A DNA stretch of 12,135 nt from JAAYCI01 sp964550985 (lineage in GTDB: Bacteria; Bacillota; Clostridia; Oscillospirales; Ruminococcaceae). Positions 6,271 through 12,135 of the stretch are shown here, in pieces. A program made the position numbers and the translations under genes. The notes under the pieces are model-generated. The model made no database searches. It was given only the letters and a program-made list of their open reading frames with translations, and had not been told where the DNA came from. Positions within the stretch are counted from its first letter, which is position 1; the number at the start of each line of letters is the position of its first letter. The stretch lies in contig CAZKBM010000083.1 of assembly GCA_964550985.1 (NCBI GenBank), positions 1-12,135 of the forward strand, given 5' to 3'.

Positions 6271-6585
6271 ATGCTAGAGAAAATTACACTTGCGGAAAAC
6301 GATTGGGGCAAGGCTTACATCATGCTAAACAAGCCCGTAAACGGCAATGTGGAGGCGGGCATTTATGCCTGTGATGCAGGAAAATCGTTAAACCTACACG
6401 CACATGAGGACGGGGATGAGCTTTGCTATATCTTGGAGGGGGACGCCATTTTTGAAATGGAGGGGGCCAAAACCAAGGTGTGCAAGGGCGAGATGATTCG
6501 CCTTGCCAAGGGCAAGATGCACCTCTCTTACGGGGCAGACGGGCAGGCCTTTGTAAGCGCCTATATTGTGTACCCCGAGGCTTAG
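6271..6585 (+). CDS. Small single-domain cupin protein
   Basis: A 104-residue single-cupin protein. Motif 1 is 'LHAHEDGDELCYILEG' with likely metal ligands H43, H45 and E50. Motif 2 is 'KGEMIRLAKGKMHLSYG' with the fourth ligand H84. This is the HxHx4E...H set of metal-dependent cupins, complete here. Small cupins of this kind act as isomerases, lyases or dioxygenases on small organic acids, or as sugar/ligand-binding modules. In this operon an isomerase or lyase step on the imported compound is a fair guess but only a guess. The start at 6271 has AAGGAG at 6258-6263. It ends 7 nt before the ferredoxin start, so the two are probably translationally coupled. Confidence 0.82.
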   Translation: MLEKITLAENDWGKAYIMLNKPVNGNVEAGIYACDAGKSLNLHAHEDGDELCYILEGDAIFEMEGAKTKVCKGEMIRLAKGKMHLSYGADGQAFVSAYIVYPEA

Positions 6586-6592
6586 CCGGTAT

Positions 6593-6958
6593 ATGCAAAT
6601 TCAAATACACAAAGAAAAATGCACGGGCTGCGGGCAATGCGTAAAGGCCTGCAGCCAAAAGCACGGCGAGGCGCGCCTTGCGGTAGAAAGCGGTATATTT
6701 CGCCTCTGCCGCCAGTGTAAAAAACCACAGTGCGCCTATGCCTGCACCTATGAACTGATCAGCCGCAACCACGCCACTGGGGCGCTAGTGGTGAACCTGG
6801 ACGAATGCCAGGCCTGCCACGCCTGCCAGCGCGCCTGCCCGTTTAACAGCGTTTTTTTGCACCCACAAACGCAGCTACCCCTGATTTGCGACCTTTGTGG
6901 CGGTGCGCCCGAATGTGTGAAGGCCTGTGCCACCGGCGCGCTATGCCTTGTAAAGTAA
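6593..6958 (+). CDS. 16-cysteine polyferredoxin, HycB/oxidoreductase electron-transfer subunit type
   Basis: A 121-residue ferredoxin with four cysteine groups: C10/C13/C16/C20, C39/C42/C47/C51, C72/C75/C78/C82 and C99/C102/C108/C112. This is enough for four [4Fe-4S] clusters in the layout of the HycB/DmsB/CooF-type iron-sulfur subunit. Proteins of this size and pattern usually carry electrons for a catalytic subunit, for instance a molybdenum or tungsten oxidoreductase such as aldehyde:ferredoxin oxidoreductase. No such subunit is in this window, which makes the gene an orphan as seen here. I chose ATG 6593, 7 nt after the cupin stop with GAGG at 6577-6580. A TTG at 6566 would add nine residues and overlap the cupin. 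There is no signal peptide, so it is cytoplasmic. Confidence 0.85.
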   Translation: MQIQIHKEKCTGCGQCVKACSQKHGEARLAVESGIFRLCRQCKKPQCAYACTYELISRNHATGALVVNLDECQACHACQRACPFNSVFLHPQTQLPLICDLCGGAPECVKACATGALCLVK

Positions 6959-7043
6959 GCGCCGTCACCACCGCTTTTACAATGTGTGCTAAAGACATTT
7001 GTATGCCTAAATCACCCAAGATGTGAAAAGGAGAGTGTCGAAG

Positions 7044-8369
7044 ATGCGGAAAAAGATTGGTAAAACATTTGCATGTATGCTAGCAGTTATTCTGGTGTTT
7101 GCGCTTGCGGCCTGCGGGCAGGGCGCGTCCTCTGCCGGTGGCAGCACGGCTGCGGCGGGCGGCTCTTCGGGCGGCAGCGCGGCGGCAAACGCCAATGCCG
7201 ACCGGGTTATCAAGGTGGGTATGCCGGCCCCCTTAAGCGGCGCTTCGGCCGGTACGGGCAGTGATATGGAGCGTGGCATTGCCATGGCCATTGAGGAACT
7301 GAACGCCGCGGGCGGCGTGCTTGGCCACCAGCTGGAACTGGTGAAAGGCGACGTGGAGGGGCAAGAGCCCAGCACCGTTACCACGGTGGTAAACCGCCTG
7401 CTAACCAAAGACAATGTGGACATTATGGTGACCGGCTACGCAAACCCAAGCCTTGTGGAAGCGGACATTGTAGAGCAGTATAAAACCCCTTACCTGCTTT
7501 ATGGCTACGCCCAGGCGCAGGAGCGTATTTTCAACGAAAAAGCCGACCAATACCATTACTTGCACAACTGCATCCCCTCTTACCAGCGCTACCAAACCGA
7601 TTTTCCCGAACTGGTGGAAAAACTGATTGCCGATAAAAAGTTTGAGCCCCAAAACAAAAAAGTGGCCGTCATCATGTCTCAAAACGAGTATTCGCTCTAT
7701 TGCGGCGAAGGTATGCGCGACACCTTTAAAGAGATGGGCTGGGAAGTTGTGGTGGACGAGACCATCCCCTTTGACAAGTTTACCGAGTTTGAGCCGATTT
7801 TGGCCAAAATTCGCAGCGAGAAACCCGCTATCATTTTGTACACAGACCACACGGCCTCGAACGCGGCCACCTTCATGAAAAGCTTTTTGCAGGACCCCAC
7901 CCCTTCCCTGCTGTTTTTGCAGGCCACACCTTCCTACGCTGAATTTATTGAAATTATGGACGGCCAGCAGGATGGCGTAATTTGGAACTACGCCGCCTCG
8001 ATGCTGGGGGAAAAAGGCGATGCCTTTAAGGCGGCCTACCAGGCCAAATACGGCGAAAAGCCAAACCCCTACGCCGGTTTTACCTACGACGCTATGATGC
8101 TTGCGGCTGACGCGATGACAAAAGCGGGCGACCCCTTTGACAAGGAAAAGGTAAACGAGGTCCTCTCGGCGGCAGATTATTCCTACGAGGGCAACATTGG
8201 CACCTACCGCTTTGACCCCAAAACTTACCTCTCCATCAGCGGCGAGGGGGGCATCCCCTTTGTCACCTACCAGGAGTCTGGCTCTGAGCACATCCCCATC
8301 TCCCCCAGTGAGCTTGCGCAGGCGGAATTTGTACTACCGCCCTGGTACGAAGGCGCCCTGGCAGGCTAG
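7044..8369 (+). CDS. Branched-chain-amino-acid-type ABC transporter substrate-binding lipoprotein
   Basis: A 441-residue binding protein of the type 1 periplasmic-binding fold (LivK/Peripla_BP_6 family). A lipoprotein signal is clear: basic MRKKIGK, a hydrophobic core, and lipobox L21-A22-A23-C24. A Gly/Ser/Ala-rich linker (about 25-52) then tethers the domain to the outer membrane face. The mature domain opens with 'IKVGMPAPLSGASAGTGSDMERGIAMAIEELNAAGGVLGHQLELV', a standard start for this family. In Gram-positives such proteins deliver ligand to the LivHM channel. HAAT transporters also carry amides, urea and aromatic acids, so leucine should not be assumed. The start is ATG 7044 after AAAAGGAG (7026-7033); a GTG at 7023 lies on the ribosome site and is unlikely. 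It is separated from the membrane genes by a terminator and a repeat, which should raise its expression relative to them. Confidence 0.92.
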   Translation: MRKKIGKTFACMLAVILVFALAACGQGASSAGGSTAAAGGSSGGSAAANANADRVIKVGMPAPLSGASAGTGSDMERGIAMAIEELNAAGGVLGHQLELVKGDVEGQEPSTVTTVVNRLLTKDNVDIMVTGYANPSLVEADIVEQYKTPYLLYGYAQAQERIFNEKADQYHYLHNCIPSYQRYQTDFPELVEKLIADKKFEPQNKKVAVIMSQNEYSLYCGEGMRDTFKEMGWEVVVDETIPFDKFTEFEPILAKIRSEKPAIILYTDHTASNAATFMKSFLQDPTPSLLFLQATPSYAEFIEIMDGQQDGVIWNYAASMLGEKGDAFKAAYQAKYGEKPNPYAGFTYDAMMLAADAMTKAGDPFDKEKVNEVLSAADYSYEGNIGTYRFDPKTYLSISGEGGIPFVTYQESGSEHIPISPSELAQAEFVLPPWYEGALAG

Positions 8370-8400
8370 GCGGCCCCAGATAGACATTTTGGTAAAACAC

Positions 8401-8434
8401 CCGCCGGCAAAGGCTTCTTTGCTTTTGCCGGCGG
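8401..8434 (+). terminator. First hairpin after the binding-protein gene
   Basis: CCGCCGGCAAA (8401-8411) pairs perfectly with TTTGCCGGCGG (8424-8434), with a further short CAAAG/CTTTG option in the loop. No T-run follows. It sits 31 nt after the stop and shares two G residues with the next stem. It could protect the upstream mRNA 3' end from exonucleases. Confidence 0.5.
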
Positions 8435-8478
8435 CAAAAAACAGGCCCCGGATGCAAAGCGTCCCCCTGTTTTTTGCC
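8433..8478. terminator. Intrinsic terminator after the binding-protein gene
   Basis: GGCAAAAAACAGG (8433-8445) pairs perfectly with CCTGTTTTTTGCC (8466-8478). Inside, GGATGC can pair with GCGTCC through one wobble. The GC-rich inner hairpin followed by TTTTTT (8470-8475) is a classic terminator, and the A6 on the other arm makes it bidirectional. Partial read-through would give high binding-protein and lower channel expression. Confidence 0.7.
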
Positions 8479-8525
8479 ATTCGCTGCGGGTTTTATAGCG
8501 CAGGTTTACCCTTTGTTGTGAACGC

Positions 8526-8686
8526 TATTACCCCGCACTCAAACAGCAGACAACCGAGCGACGGCAAATCAGCGCCAAGACGAGGCACGAGAAGGGCGAA
8601 TAACCGTTGTTATTTAACCGACGAGTAACGCAGTATTGGCGCAGATTTGGCAAGCGAATTGCCTACTGTTTGGGCGCGGGGTAATA
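8526..8686. mobile_element. 161-bp long imperfect palindrome, MITE-like or folded RNA element
   Basis: The ends are inverted copies: TATTACCCCGCACTCAAACAG (8526-8546) against the complement of 8666-8686, differing at two positions. Similarity continues inward: 8563-8581 against the complement of 8633-8651 has three mismatches in 19, and a perfect AATAAC-CGTT-GTTATT hairpin (8599-8614) is at the tip. No transposase gene is present. A TA at each outer edge could be a target duplication, but this is weak. From memory, similar GCGGGGTAATA-ended sequences are scattered in clostridial genomes; I could not check this. Confidence 0.5.
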
Positions 8687-8687
8687 T
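8659..8687 (+). promoter_or_regulatory. Possible promoter for livHMGF at the right end of the palindrome
   Basis: TTGCCT (8659-8664) and TAATAT (8682-8687) are 17 bp apart, each matching four of six consensus bases. It lies 39 nt before the livH start. The left arm of the palindrome has the mirror-image pair TTGTCT-17-TAATAG pointing the other way. Confidence 0.35.
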
Positions 8688-8725
8688 AACCAATTAATGC
8701 TGTAGAAGATGAGGTGAGACCTTTT

Positions 8726-9586
8726 ATGGGTGCACTTATTTTTAGAGGAATTATTTTAGGGGCTATTTATATGCTTGCCTCGGTGGGTTTAAGCCTGCAA
8801 TGGGGCGTTTTAAAGAACTTGAACTTCTCCCACGGGGCCTGTATCACATTCGGCGCGCTCATCATGTATCTTGGCACAAGCGTGTGGGCAACCTCCTATT
8901 TTACGGCCTTTTTGATGATGCTTGTGATGGCTGTAGTTTTGGGTATTGCCATAGAATGGCTTACCGTCCGCCCGTTTTTTGGCAAAAACGACACGAATAT
9001 CTTTTTGGCCACTGTGGCGCTTTCCACCGTGATGGCGCAAATTTACTTCATTATTTTTGGCGGGCGGGAAAAACCCCTGCCACCCATAGTGGAGGGGAAC
9101 TTTCAAATTGGCAGCATACGGGGCACCTACCACGAACTGTTTACCATTGTAATTGCGGTGTTAACCATTGCCCTGTTTTGGTATATTTTAAGTAAAACAA
9201 AAATAGGCCTTGCCATACGCGCTGTTTCGCAAAGTCCCACCGGGGCCATATTAAACGGCATTAACACCCGCAGGGTTTACAGCATTACCATGGGTTTTGC
9301 CACGGCCATTGCGGGCATTGCGGGTATGCTGCTTGGCCCCATTTACTACGTTGGCCCCCATATGGGGGAAGGGCCCATGGTGAAAGCTTTTATCATTGTT
9401 ATTTTGGGCGGGCTGGGCAGCTTAAAAGGCACCATGGTGGCCGCTTTTATTGTGGCCTTTGTGGAGGTATTTATTGGCGTAACACTGGGTGTAACCTGGG
9501 CTCCCCTGGTTCTTTACCTGCTTATGGCCGTCATTCTCATCTTTAAGCCAGAGGGCTTGTTCGGCGTAAGTTTGCGCAAAGCATAA
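8726..9586 (+). CDS. livH: LivH-like ABC transporter permease (HAAT family)
   Basis: A 286-residue inner-membrane permease with about eight hydrophobic helices. The N-terminus 'GIILGAIYMLASVGLSLQWGVLKNLNFSHGACITFGA' contains the family hallmark N33-F-S-H-G. 'VKAFIIVILGGLGSLKGTMVAAFIV' near the C-terminus is the cytoplasmic coupling loop that contacts the ATPases. It forms the channel with the LivM-like protein encoded next. The start chosen is ATG 8726, with GAGGTG at 8711-8716; the GTG at 8714 is part of that ribosome site and unlikely. The last residues 'LIFKPEGLFGVSLRKA' are a typical LivH end. The liv symbol denotes family; leucine specificity is not shown. Confidence 0.92.
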   Translation: MGALIFRGIILGAIYMLASVGLSLQWGVLKNLNFSHGACITFGALIMYLGTSVWATSYFTAFLMMLVMAVVLGIAIEWLTVRPFFGKNDTNIFLATVALSTVMAQIYFIIFGGREKPLPPIVEGNFQIGSIRGTYHELFTIVIAVLTIALFWYILSKTKIGLAIRAVSQSPTGAILNGINTRRVYSITMGFATAIAGIAGMLLGPIYYVGPHMGEGPMVKAFIIVILGGLGSLKGTMVAAFIVAFVEVFIGVTLGVTWAPLVLYLLMAVILIFKPEGLFGVSLRKA

Positions 9587-9590
9587 AGCA

Positions 9591-9598
9591 AAGGAGGG
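9591..9598 (+). promoter_or_regulatory. Ribosome site fixing a TTG start for the LivM-like gene
   Basis: AAGGAGGG ends six bases before TTG 9605, ideal spacing. No in-frame ATG or GTG lies near enough to replace this start, and the hydrophobic first helix begins directly after it. Confidence 0.65.
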
Positions 9599-9604
9599 AA
9601 CAGA

Positions 9605-10600
9605 TTGAAAGCCAAGAGTACACTAAAAATATTTGCATACGGGCTGGTTGTCATTTTTGCCCTGGTGCTACCGCTGGTGCTAAAGGGCGAGCCCTATGTT
9701 ATGCATTTGGTCATCATGAGCTGCGTTTGGGCGGTGGTGGCCACAAACTGGAACCTTACCCTTGGATACGGCGGTATGTTCCATATCGCCCAGCTCTCCT
9801 TCTTCGCGGTAGGGGGGTATATGGCGGCCATTTTCATCACCCAAAAAAGCCTTGCCATAAACCCCTTTTTGGGCATCTTTATCGGCGGCCTGTTTGCAGC
9901 CCTTGCCAGCCTGATTATTGGTATGCCCGCGCTGCGCGTAAAGGGGATTTACCTCATTTTGCTCACCTTTGCCTTCCATTATGGCCTAGAGGAGCTGGTG
10001 AATCATTTCCGGGAGTTCACCGGAGGCTCGATGGGCCTTGTGGTGCCCAAATACGCCATTGGCGGTTTTGCTTTTGCGCAAAACACCTATGCCTTTTATT
10101 ACTTAATCCTAATCATTTTGGCGGCATCTGTTTTCTCCACTTGGTACTTGGAGCGCTCTCATGTTGGCCTGGCGCTTAAGTCCATTCGAGATTCAGACGT
10201 TTTGGCCTCTGTAATAGGCGTAAACCAGTATAAATACAAACTGATGACCTTTGTGTTCGCCGCCTTCCTCTCGGGCGCGGCGGGGGCCTTTTATGCAAGC
10301 TATGTGGGCGTTATTGGCACCGAAATCTTTTCGTTCTCGCGCATTGTGGACGTGCTGGGCATGATTGTAATTGGCGGTGTGGGCACCCTGTTTGGGCCCA
10401 TTTTGGGCAGCTTCATCATCACCTTGTTTATGGAGGTTTTTGCAGATATGGAGAGCGTCCGCCCCATTTTGGTGGGAAGCGTGGTAATTGCCTGCCTGCT
10501 GTTTGCCCCCACCGGCATCATCCCCCACACCATTACTTTGCTGAATAAGCGCAAGAGCAAAAAAGCCGCCCTGAGCGCGGCGGAAGAGGAGGGCCGCTAA
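9605..10600 (+). CDS. livM: LivM-like ABC transporter permease (HAAT family)
   Basis: A 331-residue second permease with about nine to ten membrane helices. Family landmarks are 'WNLTLGYGGMFHIAQLSFFAVGGYMAAI' (about 49-76), 'LKSIRDSDVLASVIGVNQYKYKLMTFVFAAFLSGAAGAFYASY' (about 196-238) and the coupling loop 'GMIVIGGVGTLFGPILGSFIITLF'. It would pair with the LivH-like protein to form the import channel. It starts at TTG 9605, a rarer initiator that may lower its translation, but the ribosome site is very strong. It is 18 nt after livH, and its TAA abuts the ATG of livG with no gap, so translation is probably coupled. The C-terminal tail is short and charged (RKSKKAALSAAEEEGR). Confidence 0.92.
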   Translation: MKAKSTLKIFAYGLVVIFALVLPLVLKGEPYVMHLVIMSCVWAVVATNWNLTLGYGGMFHIAQLSFFAVGGYMAAIFITQKSLAINPFLGIFIGGLFAALASLIIGMPALRVKGIYLILLTFAFHYGLEELVNHFREFTGGSMGLVVPKYAIGGFAFAQNTYAFYYLILIILAASVFSTWYLERSHVGLALKSIRDSDVLASVIGVNQYKYKLMTFVFAAFLSGAAGAFYASYVGVIGTEIFSFSRIVDVLGMIVIGGVGTLFGPILGSFIITLFMEVFADMESVRPILVGSVVIACLLFAPTGIIPHTITLLNKRKSKKAALSAAEEEGR

Positions 10601-11350
10601 ATGCCTGAAATCTTATTGAAGGTAAACGAGGTACGCAGGGTATTTGGCAGTTTGGTTGCCGTAGACGGGCTGAGTTTTGAGATTGAAAAAGGGGATATCT
10701 ACGGCATTGCGGGGCCAAATGGTTCGGGCAAAACCACCTTGATGAATTTGATTACCCAGGTATTTCGCCCCAATGCGGGGGAGATTTTTTTCAAGGGAAA
10801 ACCCATCCACAAGCTTTCCTCCCACCAAATTTGCCATTTGGGTATTGCGCGTACCTTTCAGCAAACCATTGTGTTTGGCACAATGTCTATTATGGACAAT
10901 ATGCTGGCAGGAGCCACCTTTGGCCGCAACATGAACGCCACTTATAAAAGCCAAGAGAAAATGCGGGAACTGCTGCGGTTTGTGGAACTGGACAAACCCG
11001 AGGACGGCATTGTGGGCAAGCTGATTTTGAGCGACCGAAAAAAACTGATGATTGCCGTTGCCCTGGCCACAGAACCCGAACTGCTTATTTTGGATGAGCC
11101 CTGCGCGGGGCTTACCACGGCAGAATCCAAAGATGTGATTGACATGATACAAAAAATACATGACAGAGGCATAACGGTGATGATTATAGAGCACAATATG
11201 CCGGTACTGATGAATATTTCCAGCAAGGTTATGATTATTGACCATGGTACAAAACTGAGCGAAGGAACGCCGGAGGATGTTTCAAACGACCCTGCGGTTA
11301 TAGAAAAATACCTGGGGAATACATGCAGCACACCGGAGGTGATTTCATGA
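10601..11350 (+). CDS. livG: LivG-like ABC transporter ATPase with degenerate signature motif
   Basis: A 249-residue cytoplasmic ATPase subunit. Walker A is G38-PNGSGKT-T46, the Q-loop lies in 'ARTFQQT' (Q87/Q88), Walker B is L161-LILDEP with catalytic E166, and the H-loop is 'IIEHN' with H198. All are normal. The ABC signature, usually LSYGQQRRLEIA or LSGGQ in LivG proteins, reads LSDRKKLMIA (143-152), two residues shorter and lacking the glycine that contacts ATP. The DNA around 11027-11050 is in frame with good flanking similarity, so it is not a frameshift. From memory, some HAAT ATPases share an LxLADRKRLE-type sequence, so it may mark a subfamily. The start overlaps nothing but directly follows the livM stop; the end overlaps livF by 4 nt (ATGA). 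Confidence 0.9.
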   Translation: MPEILLKVNEVRRVFGSLVAVDGLSFEIEKGDIYGIAGPNGSGKTTLMNLITQVFRPNAGEIFFKGKPIHKLSSHQICHLGIARTFQQTIVFGTMSIMDNMLAGATFGRNMNATYKSQEKMRELLRFVELDKPEDGIVGKLILSDRKKLMIAVALATEPELLILDEPCAGLTTAESKDVIDMIQKIHDRGITVMIIEHNMPVLMNISSKVMIIDHGTKLSEGTPEDVSNDPAVIEKYLGNTCSTPEVIS

Positions 11351-12078
11351 CCGGGCCAAGCGGGGGGAATATTTTGGAAGTGAACGATATCCGCGTTACC
11401 CTGGGCGAGGTACAGGTGATAAAGGGGCTTTCGATGCAGATGAAGCCCGGGGAAAAAATTGGGCTGATTGGGCCGAATGGACACGGGAAAACCACCACCA
11501 TGATGTCGATATCCGGCATTTTTAAGCTTAGCCGGGGGGATATCCGTTTTAAGGGAGAAACCATCAGTGGCCAAAACCCACAAAAAATTGTGGAGCTGGG
11601 CATCATCCATGTGCCCGAGGGCGGGCATTTGTACCCCGAGATGACGGTGCAGGAAAACTTACTGATGGGGGCCTACCCAAAACGCGCAGCGGGAAAGAAA
11701 AAGGAAAATTTGGACCTGGTTTTTTCCCTATTTCCCAAGCTGACCATTTTGGCCAAAAACAAGGCGAACACCCTGAGCGGCGGCGAACTGCGTATGCTGG
11801 CTGTGGGGCGTGGCCTGATGGGCAGCCCCGAAGTGCTGATGCTGGACGAGCCCACCTTGGGCCTTGCCCCAAACCTTGTGGAGGAAATGGGCCTTACCCT
11901 GAGCAAAATTGGGCAACTGGGAACCTGCATCATCCTTTCAGACGAAAACATCAGTTTGGTTTGCAGTTTTGCCCAGCGGGCCTATTTTTTGGAAAACGGA
12001 GAAATTAAAATGGAGGGCCCCACCGAAGAGGTGCTTGCAAACGACCATGTGAGAAGAACCTATTTGGGGATAGCCTGA
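11347..12078 (+). CDS. livF: LivF-like ABC transporter ATPase with unusual H-loop
   Basis: A 243-residue ATPase subunit, the expected LivF length. Walker A is G42-PNGHGKT-T50, 'IHVPEGGHLYPEMTVQENLLMGAY' (87-110) is the LivF-specific Q-loop region, and the signature L143-SGGELRM is intact. Walker B is 'EVLMLDEPTLGLAP' with E168. The H-loop position, normally VEQN in LivF or EHN elsewhere, reads S198-D-E-N201, so neither His nor Gln is present. I chose ATG 11347, which overlaps the livG stop as ATGA and has GGAGGTGA at 11335-11342; an ATG at 11323 would add eight residues without a ribosome site. It should dimerise with the LivG-like subunit on the LivHM channel. The following gene begins 17 nt later. 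Confidence 0.92.
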   Translation: MTGPSGGNILEVNDIRVTLGEVQVIKGLSMQMKPGEKIGLIGPNGHGKTTTMMSISGIFKLSRGDIRFKGETISGQNPQKIVELGIIHVPEGGHLYPEMTVQENLLMGAYPKRAAGKKKENLDLVFSLFPKLTILAKNKANTLSGGELRMLAVGRGLMGSPEVLMLDEPTLGLAPNLVEEMGLTLSKIGQLGTCIILSDENISLVCSFAQRAYFLENGEIKMEGPTEEVLANDHVRRTYLGIA

Positions 12079-12095
12079 TACAGGAGGATTGAGCC

Positions 12096-12135
12096 ATGGC
12101 GGACGTACAAAAGATGCGAAAGAGAAGCCTAGTGG
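12096..12135 (+). CDS. Start of an unidentified gene, cut by the window end
   Basis: ATG 12096 follows CAGGAGGATTGAGCC, with AGGAGG at 12082-12087. Thirteen codons are visible and read MADVQKMRKRSLV. The 17-nt gap from livF and the strong ribosome site say it is a real gene of the same operon. The visible residues match no family I can name. They do not look like the N-terminus of an aldehyde:ferredoxin oxidoreductase or of a signal peptide-bearing protein. Function unknown. Confidence 0.65.
   Translation, partial: MADVQKMRKRSLV

Noticed and set aside
7401..8291. A 296-codon open frame on the minus strand
   Set aside because: It lies entirely inside the binding-protein gene, has no ribosome site and no recognisable domain; it is a shadow of the GC-rich codon use of the real gene.
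8197..8628. A 143-codon plus-strand open frame across the binding-protein end and the palindrome
   Set aside because: It is out of frame with the binding protein and runs through the terminator stems and the repeat; nothing supports translation.
11027..11050. Frameshift as the cause of the missing LivG signature
   Set aside because: The reading frame is continuous, with family similarity just before and directly after (IAVALATEPELLILDEP), and the deletion is two whole codons; it is a real protein difference.
10613..11245. A 210-codon open frame on the minus strand
   Set aside because: Antisense to the LivG-like gene, whose Walker motifs are unambiguous; the antisense product is Asn/His-rich with no family resemblance.
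1..12135. CRISPR array, tRNA, rRNA or transposase gene
   Set aside because: No regularly spaced repeats, no cloverleaf sequence and no transposase domains were seen on either strand.

Overview
The window looks like a chromosomal piece of a low-to-mid-GC Firmicute, most likely a gut-type clostridium (Oscillospiraceae/Ruminococcaceae-like). The reasons are strong AGGAGG-type ribosome sites before nearly every gene, protein families typical of anaerobic clostridia (Fe-S/flavin oxidoreductases, a poly-ferredoxin, a MATE exporter) and compact operons. The taxonomic call is inference; no rRNA or tRNA gene is present.

Layout. (1) 91-711: a flavodoxin-fold/iron-sulfur-flavoprotein-like oxidoreductase. 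A structured 185-nt gap follows, then an NCS2 nucleobase permease (897-2291). (2) 2292-4360: a MATE exporter on the minus strand, convergent with the permease. Between the two genes is a 19-bp bidirectional terminator stem. The MATE gene has its own good promoter and a ~145-nt leader with a hairpin and a competing 8-nt complement. A ~66-nt repeat occurs once on each side of the MATE unit in the same orientation. (3) 4358-4780: an AT-rich control region holding a perfect 18-bp inverted repeat (4487-4504 / 4653-4670) around a TTGACA-17-TAGCAT promoter candidate. (4) 4781-12135+: a long, all-plus-strand gene run. It encodes a creatininase-family amidohydrolase, a flavin reductase-like flavoprotein, a small cupin, a 16-Cys ferredoxin, and a complete branched-chain-amino-acid-type (HAAT) ABC importer: lipoprotein binding protein, LivH-, LivM-, LivG- and LivF-like subunits. 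A further gene starts at 12096 and runs off the window.

How the parts fit. The last block reads as one import-and-breakdown unit. The binding protein and Liv-type transporter would bring in a small polar, probably nitrogen-containing compound. The creatininase-family enzyme would hydrolyse a C-N bond, and the flavin reductase, cupin and ferredoxin suggest a redox step whose main catalytic subunit is not in view. The substrate cannot be read from the sequence. The binding-protein gene is separated from the membrane genes by a double hairpin/terminator (8401-8478) and a 161-bp long inverted-repeat element (8526-8686) whose right end looks like a promoter for livHMGF.

Most notable: the LivG-like ATPase lacks a normal ABC signature and the LivF-like ATPase lacks a normal H-loop. 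In an ABC heterodimer both defects fall in the same composite ATP site, so the importer should be asymmetric. The MATE leader has the architecture of a transcription attenuator or orphan riboswitch.
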